Below, one piece after another: positions 24,205-34,768 of a stretch of DNA of 64,000 nucleotides. Made by a program: the position numbers and the translations under genes. This DNA comes from Zea mays (Eukaryota; Streptophyta; Magnoliopsida; Poales; Poaceae). The notes beneath the pieces were generated by a model, which was not told where the DNA came from, made no database searches, and saw only the letters and a list, made by a program, of their open reading frames with translations. The DNA lies in contig NW_023367389.1 of the NCBI RefSeq assembly GCF_902167145.1, positions 45,952 to 109,951 of the forward strand, read 5' to 3'. Numbering within the stretch: position 1 is the first letter of the stretch; each line of letters begins with the position of its first letter.

Positions 24205-26895
24205 ATGTCGGGAGATCACGCCAAGAAGGAGATGGAGACCGGCGAAAAGCCCACTACAAGCCACGGGAGCACTTCATCGGAAGAGTCCCGCACCAAAAGG
24301 AGGGAGAAGAAGAAGAGCTCCTCCAACAAAGGGAAGGAGAAGAAATCTTCTTCTCACCACAAAGAGAAGAAGGAAAAATCTTCTTCCCACAAGCCGCATC
24401 GAAGCGGGGACAAGCAAAAGAGGATGAGGAAAGTGGTCTACTATGAGACCGACACTTCATCAACATCAACCTCCGACTCCGATGCGCCCTCCGTAACTTC
24501 TAAACGCCAAGAGCGTAAGAAGTTTAGTAAGACCCCCCTACACTATTCTCGCATTTCTAAACATGCACCTCTACTTTCCGTCCCATTAGGCAAACCACCA
24601 ACTTTTGATGGTGAAGATTATGCTAGGTGGAGTGATTTAATGAGATTTCATCTAACCTCACTCCACAAAAGTATATGGGATGTTGTTGAGTTTGGTGCAC
24701 AGGTACCGTCAGTAGGGGATAAAGACTATGACTAGGATGAGGTGGCCCAAATCGAGCACTTCAACTCTCAAGCGACAACAATACTCCTCGCCTCTTTGAG
24801 TAGAGAGGAGTATAACAAAGTTCAAGGGTTGAAGAGCGCCAAGGAGGTTTGGGATGTGCTCAAAACCGCGCACGAGGGAGACGAGCTCACCAAGATCACC
24901 AAGCGGGAAACGATCGAGGGGGAGCTCGGTCGGTTCCGGCTTCGCAAAGGGGAGGAGCCACAACATATGTACAACCGGCTCAAGACCTTGGTGAACCAAG
25001 TGCGCAACCTCGGGAGCGTAAAGTGGGATGACCTCGAGGTGGTTAAGGTTATTCTAAGATCTCTTATTTTCCTTAACCCTACTCAAGTTCAATTAATTCA
25101 TGGTAATCGTAGATATACTAAAATGACCCCCGAGGAAGTTATCGGGCATTTTGTAAGTTTTGAGTGCATGGTCGAAGGCTCAAGGAAGATCAACGAGCTT
25201 GATGATCCATCTACATCCGAAGCTCAACCCGTCGCATTCAAAGCGACGGAAGAAAAGAAGGAGGAGTCTACACCAAATCGACAACCAATAGACGCCTCCA
25301 AGCTTGACAATGAAGAAATGGCGCTAGTCATCAAGAGCTTCCGCCAAATCCTCAAACAGAGGAGGGGGAAAGACTACAAGTCCCGCTCCAAGAAGGTTTG
25401 CTACAAATGTGGTAAGCCCGGTCATTTTATTGCTAAATGTCCTATATCAAGTGACAGTGACCGAGGCAACGACAAGAAAGGGAGAAGAAAGGAGAAGAAG
25501 AGGTACTACAAGAAGAAGGGTGGAGATTCCCATGTTTGTCGGGAGTGGGATTCCGACGAAAGCTCAAGCGACTCCTCCGACGACGAGGACGCCGCCAACA
25601 TCGCCGTCACCAAGGGACTTCTCTTCCCAAACGTCGGCCACAAGTGCCTCATGGCAAAGGATGGCAAAAAGAAGGTAAAATCCAAATCATCCACTAAATA
25701 TGAGTCTTCTAGTGATGATAATGCTAGTGATGAGGAGGATAACTTGCGCTCTCTTTTTGCCAACCTCAACATGCAACAAAAAGAAAAACTTAATGAATTG
25801 ATTAGTGCCATTAATGAAAAGGATGATCTCTTGGACACCCAAGAGGACTTCCTTATTAAAGAAAATAAGAAGCATGTTAAGGTTAAAAATGCTTATGCTT
25901 TAGAAGTAGAAAAATATGAAAAATTATCTAGTGAGCTAAGCACTTGTCGTGAGATGATTGACAACCTTAGGAATGAAAATGCTAGTTTAAATAAGGTTGA
26001 TTCACATGTTTGCAATGTTTCAATTCCCAATCCTAGAGATAATAATGATGATTTGCTTGCTAGGATTGACGAATTAAACATTTCCCTTGCTAGCCTTAGA
26101 GATGAAAATAAAAAATTGCTTGCTAAGGCTAAAGATTTTGATGTTTGCAAAATTACAATTTCCGATCTTAGAGATAAGAATGATATACTTCATGCTAAGA
26201 TTGTTGAACTTAATTCTTGCAAACCCTCTACATCTACCATTGAGCATGTCACTATTTGCACTAGATGTAGAGATATTGATGTAGATGCTATTCATGATCA
26301 CATGATTTTAATTAAACAACAAAATGATCATATAGCTAAATTAGATGCTAAAATTGCCGAGCACAACCTAGAAAATGAGAAATTTAAATTTGCTCGTAGC
26401 ATGCTTTATAATGGGAGACGCCCTGGCATCAAGGATGGCATTGGCTTCCAAAGGGGAGACAATGTCAAACTTAATGCCCCTCCTAAAAGATTGTCCAATT
26501 TTGTTAAGGGCAAGGCTCCCATGCCTCAGGATAACGAGGGTTACATTTTATACCCTGCCGGTTATCCCGAGGACAAAATTAGAAAAATTCATTCTAGGAA
26601 GTCTCACTCTGGTTCTAACCATGCTTTTATGTATAAGAGTGAGACATCTAGCTCTAGGCAACCAACCCGTGCTAGGTTGTCTAGAAAGAAAACTCCTAGT
26701 GCATCAAATGATCAAAACATTTCCTTTAAAACTTTTGATGCATCTTATGTATTAACTAACAAATCCGGTAAGGTAGTTGCCAAATATGTTGGGGGCAAGC
26801 ACAAGGGGTCAAAGACTTGTGTTTGGGTACCCAATGTTCTTGTGTCTAATGCCAAAGGACCCAAAACCATTTGGGTACCTAAAGTCAAGAACTAA
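24205..26895 (+). pseudogene. gag: Sirevirus Gag, copy 2 (nonsense mutation)
   Basis: Same domain order and near-identical sequence to copy 1: basic N-terminus, copia Gag domain, CCHC knuckle (tgc codon at 25399), acidic stretch and coiled-coil tail. A single G-to-T change makes a TAG at 24733-24735, codon 177, where copy 1 has GAG. The stop lies inside the Gag domain, so the zinc knuckle and tail are cut off. The rest of the frame is open to 26895, so the mutation is probably young. A downstream GTG or ATG could give a fragment, but nothing supports its use. Confidence 0.88.
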
Positions 26896-28167
26896 ACTTG
26901 TTTTGTACGTTTATGCATCCGGGGGCTCAAGTTGGATACTCGACAGCGGGTGCACGAACCACATGACAGGGGAGAAGAAAATGTTCTCCTCCTATGAGAA
27001 AAACCAAGATCCCCAACGAGCTATCACATTCGGGGATGGAAATCAAGGTTTGGTCAAAGGTTTGGGTAAAATTGCTATATCTCCGGACCATTCCATTTCC
27101 AATGTTTTTCTTGTTGATTCCTTAGATTACAACTTGCTTTCTGTTTCCCAATTATGTCAAATGGGCTACAACTGTCTATTCACTGATATAGGTGTCACTG
27201 TCTTTAGAAGAAGTGATGATTCAATAGCATTTAAGGGAGTGTTAGAGGGTCAGCTATACTTGGTAGATTTTGATAGAGCTGAACTCGACACTTGCTTAAT
27301 TGCTAAGACTAACATGGGTTGGCTCTGGCACTGCCGACTAGCTCATGTTGGGATGAAGAATCTTCATAAGCTTCTAAAGGGAGAACACATTTTAGGACTA
27401 ACAAATGTTCATTTTGAGAAAGACAGGATTTGTAGTGCATGCCAAGCAGGAAAGCAAGTTGGCTCTCATCATCCGCATAAGAACATAATGACGACCGACA
27501 GGCCACTGGAGCTCCTGCACATGGATCTATTCGGCCCAATAGCCTACATAAGCATCGGCGGGAGTAAGTACTGTCTAGTTATTGTGGATGATTATTCTCG
27601 CTTCACTTGGGTATTCTTTTTACAGGAAAAATCTCAAACCCAAGAAACCTTAAAGGGATTCTTGAGACGGGCTCAAAATGAGTTCGGCTTAAGGATCAAG
27701 AAAATTAGAAGCGACAACGGGACGGAGTTCAAGAACTCTCAAATCGAAGGCTTCCTTGAGGAGGAGGGAATCAAGCATGAGTTCTCTTCTCCCTACACAC
27801 CTCAACAAAATGGTGTAGTGGAGAGGAAGAATAGAACTCTATTGGACATGGCAAGGACCATGCTTGATGAGTACAAGACTTCGGATCGGTTTTGGGCCGA
27901 GGCGGTCAACACCGCTTGCTACGCCATCAACCGGTTATATCTTCACCGAATCCTCAAGAAGACATCGTATGAACTCCTAACCGGTAAAAAGCCCAACATT
28001 TCATATTTTAGAGTCTTTGGTAGCAAATGCTTTATTCTAGTTAAAAGAGGTAGAAAATCTAAATTTGCTCCTAAGACTGTAGAAGGCTTTTTACTTGGTT
28101 ATGACTCAAACACAAGGGCATATAGGGTCTTTAACAAGTCCACCGGACTAGTTGAAGTCTCATGTGA
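26777..28167 (+). pseudogene. pol: Sirevirus Pol copy 2, 5' part (split by gypsy insertion)
   Basis: About 463 codons in the +1 frame relative to gag, carrying the protease DSG motif and the whole integrase core with D250, D313, E349. The integrase block reads DNGTEF, the usual form. The frame is broken at codon 463-464 by the nested element at 28168, after which it runs a few codons into that element's LTR and stops at 28211-28213. The remainder of the gene resumes at 35175. Confidence 0.9.
28163..28167. repeat. Target site duplication of nested gypsy element, left
   Basis: TGTGA, repeated at 35175-35179 after the other LTR. Copy 1 pol has a single TGTGA at the matching place, which confirms the insertion point. 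Confidence 0.93.
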
Positions 28168-28573
28168 TGTTGGGGGCCTTCGGCTTCCGAAGGTCCTCAA
28201 AAACAGGATTTAACAGTATTTCTGGAGTATAATGTGTGAACAGGTATCTTCGGATTCAAGTCGACATCACAGTAGACCAGAGTAATACGAAGGTTGATAC
28301 AGCGCCGAAGGTGTGAGCAGGAAAGCTTCGGCGTAGCAACAAAATGTGAAACCGACTTAAAGATGAAAAGGCTATTTAGACCTCGACAGATTACTATAGA
28401 ATTATTATCAAATGTAAAGGGCATGAATGTAATTTTGTATGGGTTGTGCTCCGTGCCTATAAATAGGTAAACAGTACCCCCGTACTGTTCACGCTGACTG
28501 GGCATTCACTTTTGCGTCACGCTTGTACTTTCATCTCCTTCAAGTTGGAGCATTTGAGAACAAGTCCCCAACA
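28168..28573 (+). repeat. Gypsy 5' LTR
   Basis: 406 bp, TGTTGGGG to CCCCAACA, with an 8-bp perfect terminal inverted repeat. TATA box TATAAATA at 28458-28465. The copy at 34769-35174 shows no difference that I can see. Confidence 0.93.
28458..28465 (+). promoter_or_regulatory. TATA box of gypsy 5' LTR
   Basis: TATAAATA in the context GTGCCTATAAATAGG, about 110 bp before the LTR end. Confidence 0.75.
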
Positions 28574-28574
28574 T

Positions 28575-28592
28575 TGGCGCCCACCTCCGGTG
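28575..28592 (+). promoter_or_regulatory. Gypsy primer binding site
   Basis: TGGCGCCCACC starts two bases after the LTR. TGG is the expected complement of a tRNA CCA end. I did not assign the tRNA. Confidence 0.65.
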
Positions 28593-28649
28593 AACTCACT
28601 TCCACTCTTTGAGTTTTTTGAACACCTTCGGCGATCATAAACCTTCGTT

Positions 28650-30167
28650 ATGGCGCCGAAGAAAGCTTCAGCAGCTGGGACTGCAGCTCTACAACCGCTG
28701 GACCACAATCAGGAGACAGTCTCCCTTCGGGAGGCCCGAAGCCAGAAAAGGAAGGCTGTTAGCCCGTCACCACCAGAGGACGAGTTAGATCAAGAAATCA
28801 GAAATATGGAGATGCTTCATCAACAAGTGCAGAGGAAGAAAGAAAAGATGGCCAGGCTAGCTGAACTGCAGAGGCAGATAGACGAAGCCTCTGAAGAAGT
28901 TCGTCACCTTGCTCAGGATGAGCAACACCGAAGGCCTCAGCACCAAGACCTTCATCAGGAGGGTTTTCCCAACGAAGATGACTGGTATGACGATTTCCAT
29001 CATGGGAATTTTGTTTTTGACGATGCTTCTCCTCTGTCCGCTGAGCTGCAGGCTACACCTTGGCCTCCGTCTTACAAGCCGCCTCAGCTTCCCGTATTCG
29101 ATGGCCACTCAGACCCGAAGCAGTTTTTGATGAGCTACGAAGCAACAGTATCTTCGTATGGTGGAAATGCTGCGGTCATGGCCAAATCTTATGTTATGGC
29201 TGTCAGGAGTGTTGCTCAAACCTGGTATTCCTCCCTTCGACCAGGAACGATCACTTCATGGCAGAAGCTGAAGGACCTGTTGTTAACTAGCTTCCAAGGG
29301 TTTCAGACGAAGCCGGTTACTGCTCAGGCTCTATTCCAGTGCACCCAGGATCACGAAGAATACCTTCAGGCGTATGTCCGAAGGTTCTTGCGTTTGAGGG
29401 CACAAGCACCAACGGTGCCCAATGAAATTGTCATTGAGGCCATGATCAAGGGGCTTCGGCCAGGACCGTCAGCTCAGTACTTCGCTAGGAAGCCTCCTCA
29501 AACTTTGGAGAAGCTTCTCCAGAAGATGGACGAGTACATTCGGGCCGATAACGATTTTCGCCAAAGAAGGGAGGAGGCTTTCAGGTTTTCTGAAATGACC
29601 AGGGGCTTCGGTGGGAGGTTCTACCCGAGGCATGTTAGATCAATTCATAACTCTACACAAAATGATGATAAGGGGAGCCAACAGCAAAGGTCACAATGTT
29701 CCTCACAGGCTTCGGGGCAACAGCAAGGTCCCTTCCGACCACCAGCTCCAAGAGGTAGAGGTGCCAGGGGCTTCGGAGGAAGATTTGGCGATCAACAGAG
29801 AAGAATCTTTTGTTTATTCTGCGGTGAGAACAAAGGCCATACCACCAGGATGTGTCATGTTACCATCCAGAAGCAAAAGGAAATAGCCGAAGCCGCAGCA
29901 CAACAAGCTCAGCCGAAGCAGGTCATGCATACAGCTTCGTATCATTCGCCCTACATCCCAGAATATGTGGGCAATCACCCTGCAGTTTCTGTTGCTTCGG
30001 CGAGTCAACCTCAAGCTTCCTGGCAACAACCTCCGCCTCCACCTCCGTTGCAACAAGGCCAGCAGCCAGAAGGGAGCCAGTATGCTCCACACCAAAGGGA
30101 CTTCAGAGAGCAGTCCGAAGCTCGTACAGTCAACAGCACCGTGCCAGAGTCAAAGCACATCTATTGA
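28650..30167 (+). CDS. gag: Gypsy Gag protein
   Basis: 505 residues from an ATG 77 bp after the LTR. Gag is the particle-forming protein. A charged coiled-coil lies at about residues 45-95 (repeated Glu, Gln, Arg, Leu). The Retrotrans_gag region is about residues 145-290, with FDGHSDPKQFLMSY and the WYSSLRPG and W-Q-LKDLL-F blocks typical of Ty3/gypsy Gag. A Gly/Arg/Gln-rich linker precedes a knuckle with C388, C391, H397 and C402 (CX2CX5HX4C, one residue longer than the classical spacing). The tail is rich in Pro and Gln. No protease motif follows, so Gag processing would need a partner element. The frame is intact, which fits a young copy. Confidence 0.88.
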   Translation: MAPKKASAAGTAALQPLDHNQETVSLREARSQKRKAVSPSPPEDELDQEIRNMEMLHQQVQRKKEKMARLAELQRQIDEASEEVRHLAQDEQHRRPQHQDLHQEGFPNEDDWYDDFHHGNFVFDDASPLSAELQATPWPPSYKPPQLPVFDGHSDPKQFLMSYEATVSSYGGNAAVMAKSYVMAVRSVAQTWYSSLRPGTITSWQKLKDLLLTSFQGFQTKPVTAQALFQCTQDHEEYLQAYVRRFLRLRAQAPTVPNEIVIEAMIKGLRPGPSAQYFARKPPQTLEKLLQKMDEYIRADNDFRQRREEAFRFSEMTRGFGGRFYPRHVRSIHNSTQNDDKGSQQQRSQCSSQASGQQQGPFRPPAPRGRGARGFGGRFGDQQRRIFCLFCGENKGHTTRMCHVTIQKQKEIAEAAAQQAQPKQVMHTASYHSPYIPEYVGNHPAVSVASASQPQASWQQPPPPPPLQQGQQPEGSQYAPHQRDFREQSEARTVNSTVPESKHIY

Positions 30168-31153
30168 CGAATATCCTACCTTAATAGCAATCTTTTTCAT
30201 TCAGTTTTATTTTCTGTAATAAAGGACATTGTTTAGGTTTCATGTAAATAGTTTCGTTGATTCCCACAAGGAAAATATATTTTTCACAGGCTTAAATTGT
30301 TGAAGTTTAAAGACTTGTGGTAACAAAGAGGACCTTCGGATTATCGAAAATTCTTCGAAGCAACAAAAAGTCGTTCTAAGGAACGCAGAGTAAGTCTGCC
30401 GAAGTCACAAAAAAGTCGTTCCAAAGGGAGCGCAGTGTAGGTTTTTTGCTCCAAAGTCGTTCCTAACGGAATGCAGAGCTTACAGCGAAAAGTCAACGCT
30501 GATTCCGCCAAAAGTAAAGGCGAAGAAGCTCCAAAGTCGTTCCTAAGGGAATGCAGAGCTTACAGCGAAAAGTCAACGCTGATTCCGCCAAAAGTAAAGG
30601 CGAAGAAGCTCCAAAGTCGTTCCTAAGGGAATGCAGAGCTTACAGCGAAAAGTCAACGCTGATTCCGCTGAAGTAAAAGGCGAAGAAGCTCCTAAGGGAG
30701 GCTTATAGTAAAAAAAATTATTATGTGTTTTGTCGCAGGAACATGTGTATCTTCGGAATAAACACCATCTTACTCAGCATAACGTCATCACATCATTTCG
30801 CATAACATAAGCATCATACATCATGTTGCATATGGCACAAGAAGGGGACATGACATCGATCTTCGGAAGAATGTTTTGAAAGGGGAAAATCATGCTAAAT
30901 AGCTTCAGAGAACATTTTTCAAGAAGCCTGGATATTATTCATCAGAACACTGGATATTGTTGTGACAAAGAAAAATTCCTCTTCACGAAGCATGAAAAGA
31001 AGGGAAGGTGTTTTTTCGTCAAAGACTCAAAAAGCGGTACGTGTAAAGTTTCATGCATCGTAAAGAATTGAGCAATAAAAATGGGTATATTACATTCAGG
31101 ATTACAAAATGTTACAATATATCACATTTCAGAAGTTTAATTTACAATAGTAT
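30168..31153. other. Non-coding segment where pol would be expected
   Basis: About 1 kb between the gag stop and the end of the antisense gene. It holds a 3 x 80-bp tandem repeat and degenerate relatives of the repeat from about 30365, and then A/T-rich unique sequence with scattered CTTCGG motifs. No RT, RNase H or integrase remnant is readable in any frame. Confidence 0.7.
30448..30687 (+). repeat. 80-bp tandem repeat, three units, in gypsy element
   Basis: Units start at 30448, 30528 and 30608 with GCTCCAAAGTCGTTCC and end with AAGGCGAAGAA. Units 1 and 2 differ at about one base (CTAACGG versus CTAAGGG); unit 3 diverges in its last 20 bases. Related half-units with AAGTCGTTC lie at about 30369 and 30411. 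Internal tandem repeats are common in Tat-type elements. Confidence 0.85.
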
Positions 31154-34100
31154 TTAATCTTCTTTCAGAACAACTTCTGCAGCCTCATTCAGGAGCCGAT
31201 TGACGACTTCGTCCATGATTGCTTCGGCCATCTTTTTAATTTCGTCGTCTCCTTTCGGCTGAGGGCCTGGAGACGCTTTAGCAGGATCTGAAGGACAGGA
31301 TACGGCTATGCTGCTATTACAAATGGCAAACGAAGCTTAAAACCAAAAATTACAACACAATAAAAACTATTAGTTAATACCTAATTGACCTTCGGGCTCT
31401 ACGCTCTTTTCAGCAGCCTTAGCCACTTCTCTAGCATCGTGAATGCCCTTTTCACTTTTTTGAATGATTTCTCCTGCCATTTCTCGGCCACCATTCTCCC
31501 AGATATCGGTAAAAAACTTTCCACCGATCATACTTGCTTCGGCCGAAGGATCTCTTGCATCTTCAAAGGACAAAGCAGCTTCGGATTGTGCTAAAATTTT
31601 TACATGTTCGCAGCCCTTCTTCTCTAAAATGGTGGCAATTCCTCTGGCCCCAGAGAAAGCACATATATTCCCACGGCTATTTAAAATTTCTTCGAAGGCT
31701 TCAGCTTCGTGGCCGATCCATTCAATGGGACCTTCGGGATTACCTCTCATAAAGTTTTCTTCACTTGAGAAGGCGCCGACCCTGGCGAAGCTAGCTTTCA
31801 ACTTCTTAACACATTCTATAGATTTGTTATAACATCTCTTCTTGAATGAACGAAGCTCTTCAACAGTTACTTCTAAGTGATCTGCCCATTGGTCGCTGAG
31901 TTCTCACCTTGTTTCTTCAAGTATGCGTTCTTCCCTGGCTCTGGCCAGTTGTTTCCGAAGATCTTCAATTTCGTGCTTCTGAGCTTCAGCTTGACCCTTG
32001 AAAGCAGCTTCGTCTTCCCTTATTTTATTCAGCAAAGAGTGTAATATTTTATCTTTTTCGAGGCCTTCGTTCCTCAGTTCAATTACTTCGGAACGAAGGT
32101 TGCTCAGGGCTATAGTACACCCTTCGTCTTCAGCATCTTTTTGTGCCCTAAGGGCATTGCTAAGTATCAGGCCCTGCAAAGAAAAATATGTGTGTTTCAA
32201 TAAACTTAAACAAACAAAAGATTTTTTGGTATCAACAAAGAATACAAGGATCCCATTTATCGCACCTTCAAACTATTATAGGCCAGGCTGTCGGCCAGAT
32301 CGTTCTTCGACAGCACCGAGAGCCCGTCTTCTAAGGTTGGGAATCCGAAGCTCTTGCTCATCTCCCGGCAAACAGAAATTTCCTTGCTGTCAGGGAGACA
32401 ATACAAAAAGTCTTCTTCACCACTACCATTGAATATTAACGCCCCCTTTGGATACTTCAGTTTTTGGGCGTAGTGCTGGGCCTCTTGCTCTTCTTTTTCT
32501 GATAGTTTTTTCCCCGAAGCATGACGAACGATGTAATCACGAACTTTGGAGGACGCTTCGGGGACAACGTCACCGATTTCTTCAACAGAAATTGGCTTTG
32601 TTATTTTTTCTTCCTCAGTTTCCAAGGATTTTATCTTTACGGGTTCCGAGGACTCAGCTTCGGCTTCAGTTTCCTGCTCTGGAGTTTTTGTATCAGAAAT
32701 TTCAGTTGCTGTTTTAGGAGTGGCAGCAGCCTTTTTCGAAGGTGTGCTTGAGGATTTGATTGTTTCCAGTATATCTAGCACATTAGCCATTCTCTTTCTT
32801 TTCGGAGTCACTACTGGCACTTTTTGATTTTTTATTGTCTCAACATTTGCTGCAGGACTCACAATTTCTGGTACTTTTTCTTCAGTTGGTTTTTCCACTT
32901 CTTCAATTTTTTCTGTGGATGGCGCTTCGGCCACTTCTTTGGTTTCCGGTAGCAAAATCTTCGGTTCTTCCAGTTCTATCTTTTTCGGCGCTTCGGTTAT
33001 TTCTGCAGCTGCTGGCGCCGTGGTTGGATTGGTTGGCTTTTTAGCCTCGGTGGCCGAAGAAGATTTTCCGGTAAACTCCGGCACCGAAGCTGGTTCAATA
33101 TAGCGCGGCCGGTGCGTAAGGACCTTTATCTTCTTTCTTTCAGGTTCTGGCTCGCTAGGAGCAGTTGCAGCTTCTTCTTTTGCAGAGGTTGTATTTTTTC
33201 TCTTCTGCCTTCGAACGGGATAGCAATAGTTAGGGTAGACAAACCCAATTGCATCAAATACCCGATTCAGCCTCTTCTTTTTTCGGCCTCCGAAGGCTGC
33301 TGACATCGCAGTATCTTCGACCTTCGAATAAGCACCAAGCAGCTCATCACTTAAATTTTCAATGCTCTTTAACCAGTCATCATCTGGCTCAGCAAATTTA
33401 TCTCCGAACTTGAAGGTGTACTTCAGTCTCACAAGTCCACCTTCGTCGGCCTCTTTTATGGTTTCTTGTGGCATTTCCCATTTCTCCGCGAGCGGCCACA
33501 CCCGGAAGGCAATATGCTCTTGTACTAAATCTCTTGTTCCAATAAAAGAGCAGATAACGCCGAAGGCCCTCTGGCATTCTTCGGCAGCTTCACTCATTTC
33601 AACCTTCGGCCTCCGAAGGCCGAAGCTTTGCCAAATAGGACGCATAATTATACCTTTGATATCTTCTCGTACTGATAGGTCATTCTTCACATAAAACCAT
33701 TCTGTCATCCAGTCGCCGGGCCATCTCTTCCGAAAGGTTGGTACGGGACAGCTTGCCCCGGACCGAGAGACGAAACTGTAGCAGCCAAAATTATTATGGT
33801 ACTGTTCTTTGCCCCAAGGTTTCGTTTCATATGACAATTCGTGTATATTGCAGAAGCTTTTTGCATCAGGCTTCAGACCTTGGCTTCTAGCGGCCCACAC
33901 GAAGATATTCAGCCTTATAATTGCCTCAGGAGTAAGTTGATGAAGATAGACTTCGAAGATTTTCAACACCTCCACGACGAAGCTACTCAAGGGAAATCGT
34001 AGCCCAGCTTTCAAAAAGCTTCGGTACACTACGACTTCATTTTCTTCAGGGTGTGGACAAGTCTTCTCCCCTTCGTCGGCCCTCACAATGGACAAATCCC

Positions 34101-34389
34101 GGAAATACCTTCCTCTCATGTTGACAAGATGATTCTCTTTGATAGTTGATTTACCATAAACTGAATGGCTTGGTCGCCAGGGACGATCTTCGGAGTCTTC
34201 ACTACCGCTGTCCACATCATAACTGTCACTGTCACCAGTATCCTCAGACAAGCCTTCTAGAATTTCCTTGGTAATTTTTTCCGTATTTGTCTTCGACATC
34301 GCTATAAGAAACCCCAAGTTTTCACCAGTATCCTCAGACAAGCCTTCTAGAATTTCCTTGGTAATTTTTTCCGTATTTGTCTTCGACAT
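31154..34389 (-). pseudogene. Antisense gene of gypsy element, three exons, one internal stop
   Basis: Encodes a protein of the putative gypsy-type transposon family (plant mobile-like domain, PF04195-like by memory), reported as an antisense gene in Tat elements; its function is unknown. Exon 1: 34389-32266; exon 2: 32173-31381; exon 3: 31287-31154, stop TAA. Intron 1 (32265-32174, 92 nt) is GT-AG, phase 0. Intron 2 (31380-31288, 93 nt) is GT-AG, phase 1; splicing joins the frames exactly, giving 1017 codons with the stop. Exon 1 has an acidic Ser/Asp N-terminus, the conserved domain (roughly residues 95-290) and a long Pro/Glu/Lys-rich segment with basic clusters such as KRKRM. Exon 2 is coiled-coil. 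A TGA at 31904-31906 interrupts exon 2, probably a CGA-to-TGA change. A 90-bp duplication spans the start. Start choice is uncertain. Confidence 0.8.
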
Positions 34390-34411
34390 CGCTATAAGAA
34401 ACCCCAAGTTT
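34232..34411 (-). repeat. 90-bp in-frame tandem duplication at the antisense gene start
   Basis: The segment 34232-34321 is repeated at 34322-34411 with no visible change. It adds 30 residues (including MSKTNTEKITKEI) and so leaves the frame open. It duplicates the likely start codon: ATG at 34389 and again at 34299. Confidence 0.9.
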
Positions 34412-34463
34412 TTCTCTTCGACATCAGCTTCGTCTCAGCAGCAGCTTTCTTATCTCCAGACAT
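34392..34463 (-). CDS. Possible short upstream frame of the antisense gene
   Basis: ATG at 34463 opens a 23-codon frame, MSGDKKAAAETK onward, ending at TAG 34392-34394, just before the ATG at 34389 and in a different frame. It may be the original N-terminus shifted out of frame by the duplication, or an upstream ORF. Translation is not supported beyond position. Confidence 0.35.
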   Translation of the reverse strand: MSGDKKAAAETKLMSKRKTWGFL

Positions 34464-34603
34464 CTTCGGAAATACTAAAAACTGTTTTCAAAGCCGAAGC
34501 TTCAAAACTAAAAGCTCAGAAAATCTTAGTGCGCAAAAGCTAAAAATCGAGTGAGCGAGAGCAAGTGACAAGAGAGCGTGCCAAATGAGTTTGCGGTATG
34601 ACC

Positions 34604-34613
34604 GTATTTATAC
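34604..34613 (-). promoter_or_regulatory. TATA box of the antisense gene
   Basis: On the minus strand the sequence reads GTATAAATAC in the context GGGCGTATAAATACGG, about 140 bp upstream of the ATG at 34463 and 215 bp upstream of the ATG at 34389. This suggests that the antisense gene has its own promoter inside the element. The flanking 34464-34768 holds no other gene. Confidence 0.6.
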
Positions 34614-34756
34614 GCCCAATGCGTTGAAAATTGAAAGACCCCGCTTGTCAGTGAATGTTGCTATTCTAGCAAAGGGAAGGTGTTTTTTCGGACCTTCGGC
34701 GAAAAGCCTTCGTCCATTTCGCAATCTAAATTTATTATTTCAAACAAATTAATATT

Positions 34757-34768
34757 GCGAGGGGCTAT
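34757..34768 (+). promoter_or_regulatory. Polypurine tract of gypsy element
   Basis: GCGAGGGGCTAT directly before the 3' LTR, the expected plus-strand primer position. Confidence 0.65.

Noticed and set aside
28197..28505. A 102-codon minus-strand frame in both gypsy LTRs
   Set aside because: It lies wholly in the LTR, covers its promoter region and has no recognisable domain. Its identity in both LTRs only reflects LTR identity.
30168..31153. A decayed pol gene in the gypsy element
   Set aside because: I found no protease, RT, RNase H or integrase motif in any frame; the segment is tandem repeats and A/T-rich sequence.
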